From: CAZHMB01 sp964533515 | GTDB lineage: Archaea > Nanobdellota > Nanobdellia > Pacearchaeales > GW2011-AR1 | DNA length: 13,188 nucleotides | Direction: 5' to 3' | NCBI GenBank assembly: GCA_964533515.1 | Contig: CAZHMB010000016.1 | Span: 1-13,188 of the forward strand | Shown here: positions 1-5,567 of the stretch, in pieces | How the letters are laid out: each line of letters begins with the position of its first letter | Position numbering within the stretch: position 1 is the first letter of the stretch | Translations under genes and position numbers: made by a program | Notes under the pieces: generated by a model | What the model saw: the letters and a program-made list of their open reading frames with translations, nothing else | What the model was told of the DNA's origin: nothing | The model's database searches: none

Positions 1-167
1 CTTTTAATTATTTTTTATTTATCGGGATAGAAAATCCTGAATCTAATCTGATAAAATTAACTTCATTTATAAACCTTTCTGCCAATTTGTCGACGGTGAA
101 TAAAAATTTAGGGTTTTTTTCAACAAAATCTCAACGAAAATTATTGCACTCAACTATCTATAGAAAA
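1..167. other. AT-rich intergenic region downstream of the eL24 gene
   Basis: No gene is supported here. A TATA-like run (tttataaacc, about 67-76) is present and could drive a transcript in either direction. On the minus strand there is no ATG between it and the window edge. An apparent plus-strand reading frame starting near 87 is phenylalanine/serine-rich and is the antisense of the eL24 gene. Confidence 0.6.
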
Positions 168-461
168 TCACTCTTTTTTCTCTTCACCACCACTTGCGGC
201 AGCTTCCTTCGCCGCTTCTTTTTCAGTAGCTTTCATCTGCTCAGCTTCTTGTTTTTCAGTCTCAGCTTCTGCTTTAATATCCTCAACAATTTCTTTCTTG
301 GTCTCTTTTCTTTTAGAAATCCATTTCACCTTTCTTCTCTTCATCTTCATATTACTCTGACATTTACTCGAACAAAGATAATTAATTTTCCCATCATTCA
401 TAACCAAAGTTAATCCTCTTGGAATATCATACGACTTCCCGCAATACGAACATTTAGGCAC
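168..461 (-). CDS. rpl24e: Large-subunit ribosomal protein eL24 (L24e)
   Basis: This is a zinc-ribbon protein of the large ribosomal subunit. Seen: 97 residues with four cysteines in a CxxC...CxxxC arrangement (C4, C7, C30, C34) around the family stretch IPRGLTLVMNDGKINYLC, then the basic MKRRKVKWISKRK segment. From about residue 54 the protein runs into a tail of some 45 residues made almost only of Glu, Lys and Ala. Archaeal eL24 is usually about 60-70 residues, so the tail is an extension. The start is a GTG, supported by GGGAG nine nt upstream; the reading frame overlaps the end of the preceding gene by 8 nt, which suggests translational coupling. Archaeal operons commonly carry L7Ae, eS28 and eL24 in this order. 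Confidence 0.93.
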   Translation of the reverse strand: MPKCSYCGKSYDIPRGLTLVMNDGKINYLCSSKCQSNMKMKRRKVKWISKRKETKKEIVEDIKAEAETEKQEAEQMKATEKEAAKEAAASGGEEKKE

Positions 462-687
462 TTTTAGATCTCCCGTTATTTACATGTAAAATGTGTCCCT
501 TATTAGTTCCTGTTCTAGCGGAATGTTCCCTATGGCCCACAACCCCGTAGCCCTTTTCCTTAAATTCATCAAAAAAATATTGGGCATCAGCTTCATTCAA
601 ATCAATCAATTGCACAACAGAAGTTAAAGAACTTCTTAAATCATTTTCAGTTTGCCTAACAAGAACCCCCCTTTCTGATTCATCCAT
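454..687 (-). CDS. Unrecognised 77-residue protein inserted in the ribosomal operon
   Basis: I do not recognise this family. The gene sits between eS28 and eL24. Its ATG is one base after the eS28 stop codon and its stop overlaps the eL24 GTG start by 8 nt, so it is built into the operon. GGGGAG at 699-704 lies 11 nt before the ATG and supports translation. The protein is soluble, with an acidic N-terminal half likely to be helical (DLRSSLTSVVQLIDLNEADAQYFFDEFKEKG) and a short C-terminal stretch rich in Gly, His and Arg (YGVVGHREHSARTGTNKGHI). No cysteines, signal peptide or membrane segment are present. Its placement suggests a ribosome- or translation-linked role, but that is inference from context only. 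Confidence 0.75.
   Translation of the reverse strand: MDESERGVLVRQTENDLRSSLTSVVQLIDLNEADAQYFFDEFKEKGYGVVGHREHSARTGTNKGHILHVNNGRSKSA
471..475 (-). promoter_or_regulatory. Ribosome binding site deciding the GTG start of eL24
   Basis: GGGAG on the minus strand lies nine nt upstream of the GTG at 461-459. It sits inside the last codons of the 77-residue upstream gene. There is no ATG at a suitable place, so this site fixes the start. Confidence 0.7.
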
Positions 688-688
688 C

Positions 689-985
689 TTAACTATAACT
701 CCCCTTAGTCACATTCGATCTAAGTCTTCGCGCCTCAATTTCAGTTTCTCTTAACATTAAATAATCCCCAACTCTTATCGGTCCTTTAACATTTCTTCTC
801 ATAACTCTTCCGTTGTCTCTTCCAGCCTCAACTAAACATTTAACTTGAGTAATTTCTCCTCGAAAACCAGTTCTTCCAACAATCTCTTGAACAATTGCCG
901 GCACAGCTTCTTCCGAAAGTATTTTATCGCTTCCTTTAGAACCTTGCTGTTGTTTTTGATCTTGTTTCTTCTGTGTCTTTGCCAT
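689..985 (-). CDS. rps28e: Small-subunit ribosomal protein eS28 (S28e)
   Basis: Ribosomal protein of the archaeal/eukaryotic small subunit, an OB-fold protein near the mRNA exit region of the 30S/40S. Seen: the family core AIVQEIVGRTGFRGEITQVKCLVEAGRDNGRVMRRNVKGPIRVGDYLML and the signature RETEIEARRLR. The 98 residues exceed the usual length of about 65-75 because of a Lys/Gln/Ser-rich N-terminal extension of roughly 22 residues and a short SNVTKGSYS tail. The gene starts 26 nt after the L7Ae stop and is followed almost immediately by the 77-residue gene. A weak AGGT lies about 10 nt before the ATG. Function is well established for the family; the extension is lineage-specific and its role is unknown. 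Confidence 0.94.
   Translation of the reverse strand: MAKTQKKQDQKQQQGSKGSDKILSEEAVPAIVQEIVGRTGFRGEITQVKCLVEAGRDNGRVMRRNVKGPIRVGDYLMLRETEIEARRLRSNVTKGSYS
699..704 (-). promoter_or_regulatory. Ribosome binding site of the 77-residue gene
   Basis: GGGGAG on the minus strand, 11 nt before the ATG at 687-685 and within the final codons of eS28. It is the best evidence that the small downstream frame is translated. Confidence 0.6.
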
Positions 986-1011
986 CTTACATTAACCTAT
1001 TTAATTGAAAA

Positions 1012-1350
1012 TTATTTTTCAGAAACTAAAGTTTTGATATCTTCTCCAGCTTCACCGGCATCGATAACAGCTACAGAAGATGTGCTAACAGGAAGTCCTG
1101 CTGCAATCCCTAATTTCTGTTTGCTATCTGCTTCTAGACAAGGAATTTTTTTCTCCTTGCATAAAATCGGCAAGTGCTGAACAATTTCTTTAGGTTCAAC
1201 GTCGCTGGCATAAGCAACAAACTTTGCAGTCCCACGCTCAATAGCCTTGGTAACTTCGTTCGTTCCTCTCTCAATCTTTCCGCCAGACCTTACTTTTTCA
1301 ATAATTTGATATGCATCCATTTTATTTGTTATGTTTAATTGCGACGACAC
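1012..1350 (-). CDS. rpl7ae: Ribosomal protein L7Ae / kink-turn binding protein
   Basis: L7Ae binds kink-turn RNA motifs. In archaea it is shared by the 50S subunit, box C/D and H/ACA guide RNPs and RNase P. Seen: 112 residues with the kink-turn recognition motif GTNEVTKAIERG (from G29), then AKFVAYASDVEPKEIVQHLPILCKEKKIPCL and the C-terminal LGIAAGLPVSTSSVAVID. The length fits the family (about 115-125). I chose the GTG at 1350 rather than the internal ATG at 1320 because a strong GGGAGG (1361-1366) lies 10 nt upstream of it. First gene of the operon, with a TATA box at 1403-1410. Its short leader can itself form a kink-turn that contains the ribosome binding site, suggesting self-regulation. 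Confidence 0.95.
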   Translation of the reverse strand: MSSQLNITNKMDAYQIIEKVRSGGKIERGTNEVTKAIERGTAKFVAYASDVEPKEIVQHLPILCKEKKIPCLEADSKQKLGIAAGLPVSTSSVAVIDAGEAGEDIKTLVSEK

Positions 1351-1358
1351 TAGAAATT

Positions 1359-1381
1359 ATCCTCCCTAATGTTCATCGGAT
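1359..1381 (-). promoter_or_regulatory. Candidate kink-turn in the L7Ae mRNA leader, covering the ribosome binding site
   Basis: Minus strand, 5' to 3': ATCC (1381-1378), three-nt bulge GAT, GA, eight nt, GA (1364-1363), GGAT (1362-1359). ATCC pairs with GGAT, and the two GA dinucleotides can form the tandem sheared G-A pairs that define a kink-turn or k-loop. The ribosome binding site GGGAGG (1366-1361) is inside the motif. The transcript should start near 1381, so the motif would be at the very 5' end. L7Ae repressing its own mRNA through a leader kink-turn is known in other archaea; here it is predicted from sequence only. Confidence 0.65.
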
Positions 1382-1402
1382 GTAGTTAGTTTGAAAAAAT
1401 GG

Positions 1403-1410
1403 TTTATAAA
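1403..1410 (-). promoter_or_regulatory. TATA box of the L7Ae-eS28-eL24 operon
   Basis: TTTATAAA, palindromic, centred about 25 nt upstream of the predicted transcript start near 1381. Because it reads the same on both strands it could also serve a plus-strand transcript starting near 1431, just before the inverted repeat at 1440. Confidence 0.65.
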
Positions 1411-1439
1411 GTTGTTGGTCATAAAAATATACTCAAGAC

Positions 1440-1523
1440 TTTTTATTTTTAGACTATTTTAATTTGGGGCAGAACGGGGTTGGAGGAAAAGGGCGGGCTT
1501 GTGGAAATCCCTAAAAATAAAAA
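1440..1523. ncRNA. Possible structured RNA: 13-bp perfect inverted repeat around a G-rich core
   Basis: TTTTTATTTTTAG (1440-1452) is exactly complementary to CTAAAAATAAAAA (1511-1523). The 58 nt between them hold a G-rich stretch, 1466-1500, with runs GGGG, GGGG, GGG and GGG in otherwise AT-rich DNA. There is no coding potential. A similar arrangement occurs at 12894-12990 with a different but again perfect stem and some shared blocks in the core (ATTTGG...CAG, AAGGG.GGG, CTT, TGGAAA). If transcribed, the likely strand is plus, from the divergent TATA box. It could equally be an element remnant. Confidence 0.35.
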
Positions 1524-1540
1524 TTCCAAAGATAAAAAGA

Positions 1541-1547
1541 TTTAAAA
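1541..1547 (+). promoter_or_regulatory. TATA box of the DUF1003 gene
   Basis: TTTAAAA centred 26 nt before the ATG at 1570, consistent with a leaderless transcript. Confidence 0.55.
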
Positions 1548-1569
1548 CAGATAATTTCCTCTATAAAAC

Positions 1570-2055
1570 ATGTCTATTATAAAAAACAAAGAGATGAAAA
1601 AAGAAACTCCTTTGGTTGATAAAAAAAAGATTTCTATAAAAGATGTTCTTGAAAACAAGCACCCCCTATTCACAACAAAAAGAACATTCGGCCAAAGAAC
1701 GGCAGACGCTTTAACCAAGGGAGCAGGAAGTTGGGTATTCATATTAAGTTTTATAATTTTCTTAATCGCTTGGATGATCTTCAACGGATATTATGTAATC
1801 AAAATAATGAGCGGCCAAGCTTTCGACCCGTATCCATTCATATTACTAAACCTTGTCTTGTCCTGCCTTGCGGCTTTTCAAGCACCAATAATTTTAATGA
1901 GCCAAAACAGAGACAGCCAAAAAGAAAGAATCAAAGCGCAATATGATTACGCTGTAAACAGAAAAACCGAACAAGAAGTTAGAGAGCTCAAAGACCAAGT
2001 AATAGAAATTAGAAATTTATTGGTGGGAAAAAGAAATTCTGGAAGAATGCGGTAA
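1570..2055 (+). CDS. DUF1003 family membrane protein
   Basis: An integral membrane protein of the DUF1003 family, whose function is not established. Seen: 161 residues; a charged N-terminal stretch, then family hallmarks FGQRTADALTKGAGSW, a first membrane segment at about 54-74, the motif FDPYPFILLNLVLSCLAAFQAPIILMSQNR running through a second membrane segment (about 88-112), and a charged C-terminal helix (DYAVNRKTEQEVRELKDQVIEIRNLL) likely to be coiled coil. The start follows a TATA box by 26 nt and has no leader. The gene converges on the CDPS gene: its TAA is directly followed by the opposing stop codon, with no base between them. Confidence 0.9.
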   Translation: MSIIKNKEMKKETPLVDKKKISIKDVLENKHPLFTTKRTFGQRTADALTKGAGSWVFILSFIIFLIAWMIFNGYYVIKIMSGQAFDPYPFILLNLVLSCLAAFQAPIILMSQNRDSQKERIKAQYDYAVNRKTEQEVRELKDQVIEIRNLLVGKRNSGRMR

Positions 2056-2805
2056 TTAATCCAACCAGGCCTCAACTAAAACAGCCTTACTTTTTAAGAT
2101 ATTTTTTAAATCATTACCAATAGCTAATTCTCTCTCATGCATATCCATAACAAATTGGCTCATTCCAGAGGAGAAATAGGTAGGATAAATACAAAGCCCA
2201 TAATAGATATCTTCTACGGTGATTCCTTCTAAAAGCGTGGGAAGCTCTCCCAAAATATAGCTTGCTAATTCATCTATTTTCTCTAGGTCTTCCACCATCC
2301 TTCCTTTTTTTCTCATGTATTTTTTTATAAAATATAAAATCGCAGATTTAAATTCAACATCCTTAGGATATCTCTCTTCTAAAAAACTTTGGATCTTTTT
2401 ATACTGGCTGTTTTTTTTAATTTCACCCCACATATAAATATTCACTTTGTTCTGATCTTCTTTATCCAATTTTTTAATAGCATCCTCAAACAGCTGCCTA
2501 AATTTTTTACCCTCCTTCTCTGCTCTTTTTTCAGACTTTCCAAGGCTATATCCGTCCAAAATGCGATAATTAACAATATTTAACTCATCCGCAATCACAA
2601 CGGCGACTTTCTCTTTTGCATTCTTCACTGCCCACCCCAGATAATTAAGCGCCATTTCGGGGGTTAATTTTTTATTGCTAATACTTACCCCAATAAAGAT
2701 ATTAAATTGTTTATCATAAACCTTTTCAGAACTTTCTCCAAAAAATCTCATCTTTCTTTCAGATTCATAAACACTTTTTGGAATTGTTATTAATTCATCA
2801 TCCAT
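2056..2805 (-). CDS. tRNA-dependent cyclodipeptide synthase (CDPS) homologue
   Basis: CDPSs take two aminoacyl-tRNAs and join their amino acids into a cyclic dipeptide (diketopiperazine), using a class-I-aaRS-like Rossmann fold. Seen, in a 249-residue protein (family about 220-260): NIFIGVSISN with G39, S41 and N44, matching G35, S37 (the serine that carries the aminoacyl group) and N40 of Streptomyces AlbC; SYILGELP with Y183 and E187, matching Y178 and E182; LCIYP with Y207, matching Y202. The spacings Y-to-E (4) and E-to-Y (20) equal those in AlbC as I recall it. W58, D73 and Y135 are also plausibly aligned. The gene follows gatD on the same strand, with the ATG five nt beyond the gatD stop codon; an ATG at 2826 (overlapping gatD) is an alternative start, while a still longer 279-residue frame is unlikely. 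Which aminoacyl-tRNAs it uses cannot be read from the sequence. Confidence 0.85.
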   Translation of the reverse strand: MDDELITIPKSVYESERKMRFFGESSEKVYDKQFNIFIGVSISNKKLTPEMALNYLGWAVKNAKEKVAVVIADELNIVNYRILDGYSLGKSEKRAEKEGKKFRQLFEDAIKKLDKEDQNKVNIYMWGEIKKNSQYKKIQSFLEERYPKDVEFKSAILYFIKKYMRKKGRMVEDLEKIDELASYILGELPTLLEGITVEDIYYGLCIYPTYFSSGMSQFVMDMHERELAIGNDLKNILKSKAVLVEAWLD

Positions 2806-2809
2806 TTTT

Positions 2810-4099
2810 TCAACCCAACCTTTCATTAATCTCTCTAGCAAAATTATGCAACATCTTTTCTTTAACCACCTTCTTATCTTTACTCCATTCTTCATGACCC
2901 AAAACCCAACCGAGCTTTACCAAAGATGTTTCAGGAAGCATATCGCCAAGATAAATAATTCCTGTCCCAAGCAGTTCTCTTCCATTACTATAAACTAAGG
3001 GATCTGTCCTTCCACCTAAACATTGCGTAACCCCACATACGACAATTCCTGCTTTTTGAATCTCTTCTAATTTTTTTGTCCAACCTTGTCTTGAACGTTT
3101 TGTTGCAACATGCCCCAATGCCCCCATCTCCAAAACAATTCCCTTGTATTTTTGTTTTTTATAAAAATCCAAAATCTCTGGAGACTGCCCTGGATAAAAC
3201 TTAACTAAAGCAACTTTTTCTTCAAACTTCACATCTGCTTTAACTTTCTTTTTTGGATTCCTAACATTATGATCTAAAAGAGGTTGAATTGTATCCTCAG
3301 AAATTTTCGCAACCGGCCCAAGATTTATTGTATGAAAAGCATCTCTCCGAGAAGAATGCATCTTCCGAACTTTAGTCCCAATCATAGCATTACAAAAATC
3401 ATCATTTTGAGAAGCATGTCCAACAAGCATAACTTCTGCTATATCTGAGATTGCGGCCAGTGCAGAGCACCTAAGATTCAAATTCGCATCACTACTCGCC
3501 CGATCAATACTTCTCTGACTATATGTCAAAACAACAGGTTTATTCAAATCTCTCAGCATAAAACTCAAAGCTGCCGAAGTATAATGCAAAAAATCCGTTC
3601 CATGAGTTATAATCAAACCTTGAATATTCGGATCATTCAAAAGTTTCTCAGAAATCTTAGCAATCTTCTGCCAATCTTTATAATCCATATCCTCAGAGGC
3701 TTTCATAAATGGAACTTCAACTTTCACAACATTAACTTTCTCAAAAAGTTCGGGATAATATTTGAATAAATCTTCTGTCGAAGTCAACCAATCAACACCG
3801 CCCTTCTTCGGATTAAGTTTAGCGGCTATAGTCCCCCCTGTGATAATCATAGCCACATTAGGTTTGTCTTTCTGATTAAGAATTCCCTCAACAACTTTAT
3901 CTCCTTCAATATTTTTCTTCAAAACTTTAATTCCAAGGATATCTTTTTTATTCAAACCAATATTATAACCCGTACCAAGTTTCAAAAGAATCAGACCTTT
4001 CTCATCTTCAGGACTTTCAAGAAACGTTCCTTGATAAATTATCTTCGATAATTCAATCTCAACAAGATCGCCTGGAACAGCATTTGTTTTAGTAACCAT
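2810..4099 (-). CDS. gatD: Glutamyl-tRNA(Gln) amidotransferase subunit D (GatD)
   Basis: GatD is the archaea-specific, asparaginase-type subunit that releases ammonia from an amide donor; its partner GatE uses it to turn Glu-tRNA(Gln) into Gln-tRNA(Gln). Seen: 429 residues, the family length. Residues 1-75 form the small beta-barrel N-terminal domain (PGDLVEIEL...YQGTFL). The asparaginase domain follows with TGGTIAAK (catalytic T90), THGTD (T168, D169), then VVLTYSQRSIDRASSDANLNL and a C-terminal GALGHVATKRSRQGW region. A TATA box is 25 nt upstream, so it has its own leaderless promoter although the next gene upstream ends only 34 nt away. The CDPS gene follows and is probably cotranscribed. 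No GatE with its AspRS-like insertion is in this window. Confidence 0.96.
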   Translation of the reverse strand: MVTKTNAVPGDLVEIELSKIIYQGTFLESPEDEKGLILLKLGTGYNIGLNKKDILGIKVLKKNIEGDKVVEGILNQKDKPNVAMIITGGTIAAKLNPKKGGVDWLTSTEDLFKYYPELFEKVNVVKVEVPFMKASEDMDYKDWQKIAKISEKLLNDPNIQGLIITHGTDFLHYTSAALSFMLRDLNKPVVLTYSQRSIDRASSDANLNLRCSALAAISDIAEVMLVGHASQNDDFCNAMIGTKVRKMHSSRRDAFHTINLGPVAKISEDTIQPLLDHNVRNPKKKVKADVKFEEKVALVKFYPGQSPEILDFYKKQKYKGIVLEMGALGHVATKRSRQGWTKKLEEIQKAGIVVCGVTQCLGGRTDPLVYSNGRELLGTGIIYLGDMLPETSLVKLGWVLGHEEWSKDKKVVKEKMLHNFAREINERLG

Positions 4100-4120
4100 A
4101 AAATACAGAAATAACTGGGA

Positions 4121-4128
4121 TATAAAAA
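4121..4128 (-). promoter_or_regulatory. TATA box of gatD
   Basis: On the minus strand TTTTTATA, centred about 25 nt before the gatD ATG. It lies between the end of the four-gene cluster and gatD, making gatD-CDPS a separate transcription unit. Confidence 0.6.
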
Positions 4129-4133
4129 GTTAT

Positions 4134-4643
4134 TTATTCGGCAGAAGATCTTTCTGAACTTTGCTCCGCAGGTTGCTCCCTACTTCCAAACAATTCTGTA
4201 TACCTTCTTTCAACAGCCTCTCCAAATGAATATAAGCACCAAAGATTATACCCTTCGATTAAAGGAATATCAAATTTATCGCAAAACATTTTTACTCCCT
4301 GATAAGACCTATTTTTTTGATCTGAAATAGTATACATCATAGAGTGCTGGGGAAATTTTCCAGGATTAGATTTACTCAAATCTCTTAATAGGGTCACTCC
4401 AGTCTGTAAAAACCCAAAAGTATTTTGATCAGTATATCTCCGATTATCCCCTTTTAATTTCCCAACCAACATAGAATTAACAACAACTAAACTATCTCCC
4501 TTTTCCCTAGATAAAACTTCATAAGCCCCATCAGGATCAAATACAAATTCATCAACTTCAAAATCCCTAATCCTTAATTCTGTTTGAAGAACCGTTCCAG
4601 CTTCAATTTTATCCCTTACTAAAAATATTTTTCTTTTTGTCAT
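4134..4643 (-). CDS. Unrecognised protein, possibly a degenerate response-regulator receiver domain
   Basis: No family is recognised with confidence. The 169 residues alternate strands and helices in a receiver-like order: KIFLVRDK (strand 1), a helix, EVDEFVFDPDGAYEVL, DSLVVVNSML (where a receiver has its phosphorylated Asp, here N56), then TGVTLLRDLSKS, SMMYTISD and VKMFCDKFDIPLIEG. If this reading is right, the acceptor aspartate is missing and the domain would be a non-phosphorylated pseudo-receiver. The C-terminal 20 residues are low-complexity Ser/Glu/Gln. GGAGGAG at 4652-4658 lies eight nt before the ATG. Last of four genes separated by 2 nt each, so cotranscribed with membrane and surface-type proteins. 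Confidence 0.75.
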   Translation of the reverse strand: MTKRKIFLVRDKIEAGTVLQTELRIRDFEVDEFVFDPDGAYEVLSREKGDSLVVVNSMLVGKLKGDNRRYTDQNTFGFLQTGVTLLRDLSKSNPGKFPQHSMMYTISDQKNRSYQGVKMFCDKFDIPLIEGYNLWCLYSFGEAVERRYTELFGSREQPAEQSSERSSAE

Positions 4644-4645
4644 TT

Positions 4646-5089
4646 TTATTTCTCCTCCGGTTGCTCTTTAATTTCAGGAGCAACTGTTGTTTCTAAATCT
4701 TTTTTTCCGGGAGATCTTAACACTTCAAAAATTCCTGAAGCAAGATTTGTTGCTCCTAATATTGCAGCAGGAAGATAATTTCCTTGAACTGCTTCATGTA
4801 CTGTATAACCCGCCCCCAATAAAATTGTGCCAACGCCCGTAACTGCTCCAAAAATTGCACTTGTTGCAGATCCTCTAAAATCCCCGGGTTTCTTTCTCAT
4901 CATCATCGCAGTATCATCTTTCAATTTTCTTATAACAGTAGGAATCCTAAAAGGAATACTAAAACAAGCATAAGCAACTTCCCCGAAAGTTTCTATTTCT
5001 GTGTTTACCTTTTCACTCACATTCCTAATTTTTCTATCAAAAGCATTAAAAACTTTTTCTTCTGTAGATTGATATTCTCTATCTTCCAT
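4646..5089 (-). CDS. Unrecognised small protein with two glycine/alanine-rich hydrophobic segments
   Basis: Not recognised. The 147 residues start with a charged amphipathic region (about 1-70, including FGEVAYACFSIPFRIPTVIRKL), followed by a glycine-rich hydrophobic stretch SAIFGAVTGVGTILLGAGYTV (about 76-97) and another, YLPAAILGATNLASGIFEVL (about 105-124). The tail is acidic. The small-residue spacing resembles tightly packed transmembrane hairpins, so membrane insertion is likely, but this is inference. GGGAG at 5099-5103 lies nine nt upstream of the ATG. The gene is two nt from each neighbour in the cluster. Confidence 0.75.
   Translation of the reverse strand: MEDREYQSTEEKVFNAFDRKIRNVSEKVNTEIETFGEVAYACFSIPFRIPTVIRKLKDDTAMMMRKKPGDFRGSATSAIFGAVTGVGTILLGAGYTVHEAVQGNYLPAAILGATNLASGIFEVLRSPGKKDLETTVAPEIKEQPEEK
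4652..4658 (-). promoter_or_regulatory. Strong ribosome binding site, receiver-like gene
   Basis: GGAGGAG on the minus strand, eight nt before the ATG at 4643. Confidence 0.65.
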
Positions 5090-5091
5090 TT

Positions 5092-5565
5092 TTATTTTCT
5101 CCCGACCATATAACTCAAACCAGTACCTCTAGAAACAACCTTGCCTTCATCATCTTCCAAAGCATTATAAAATCCTAATTGAACTCCCATACCCTCAACA
5201 TGTGCCCTATTCACCAATCCAATTTGTAGACCATAAACCTTTGTTTGCTCTGTATTTCTTTCCTTCATAATATTATTAAGTAACCCCATATCTAAACCAT
5301 TTATTCTTCCAGAAGAAGCAACGCTTATAAAATGAGCATTTATACCTGATGCTGTACCCCTATTTTCTTCTGTAATGGCATCTAATCGCAAACCATAGAA
5401 ATCTGCATTTGGTTTAACCATATCTAAGAAAGAAAGAGAAATTCCTCCACCATCAGCAACTCTTTTCTGGAATACAAAAGGAATCCCCTTTGTCCCTCTA
5501 AAATTCCCAAAACCAACAGCAAAAGCCAATGCTCCAAGACCTAAATATTTTTTCCATGCTTTCAT
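5092..5565 (-). CDS. Putative exported protein with LA_2272-like surface repeats
   Basis: The N-terminus (KAWKKYLGLGALAFAVGFGNF) looks like a signal peptide or membrane anchor. The rest of the 157 residues is built of loose repeats of the form G-L-x-x-G-L-x-N: YGLRLDAIT, NGLDMGLLNN, YGLQIGLVNRA, MGVQLGFYNA. Repeats of this kind occur in the LA_2272 family of surface repeat proteins and usually form beta-solenoid or beta-rich structures outside the membrane. The family assignment is by motif resemblance only. No ribosome binding site is visible; the ATG is two nt beyond the stop of the upstream gene, so translation probably depends on coupling. Confidence 0.75.
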   Translation of the reverse strand: MKAWKKYLGLGALAFAVGFGNFRGTKGIPFVFQKRVADGGGISLSFLDMVKPNADFYGLRLDAITEENRGTASGINAHFISVASSGRINGLDMGLLNNIMKERNTEQTKVYGLQIGLVNRAHVEGMGVQLGFYNALEDDEGKVVSRGTGLSYMVGRK

Positions 5566-5567
5566 CT

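Noticed and set aside
2053..2058. Stop codons of the convergent DUF1003 and CDPS genes touching with no gap
   Set aside because: Striking but expected in a compact genome; no evidence of regulation.
2806..2895. Longer 279-residue start for the CDPS gene
   Set aside because: It would overlap gatD by 86 nt, and the added residues (RRWLKKRCCIILLERL) are an off-frame reading of the gatD C-terminus. The ATG at 2805 or 2826 fits the family length.
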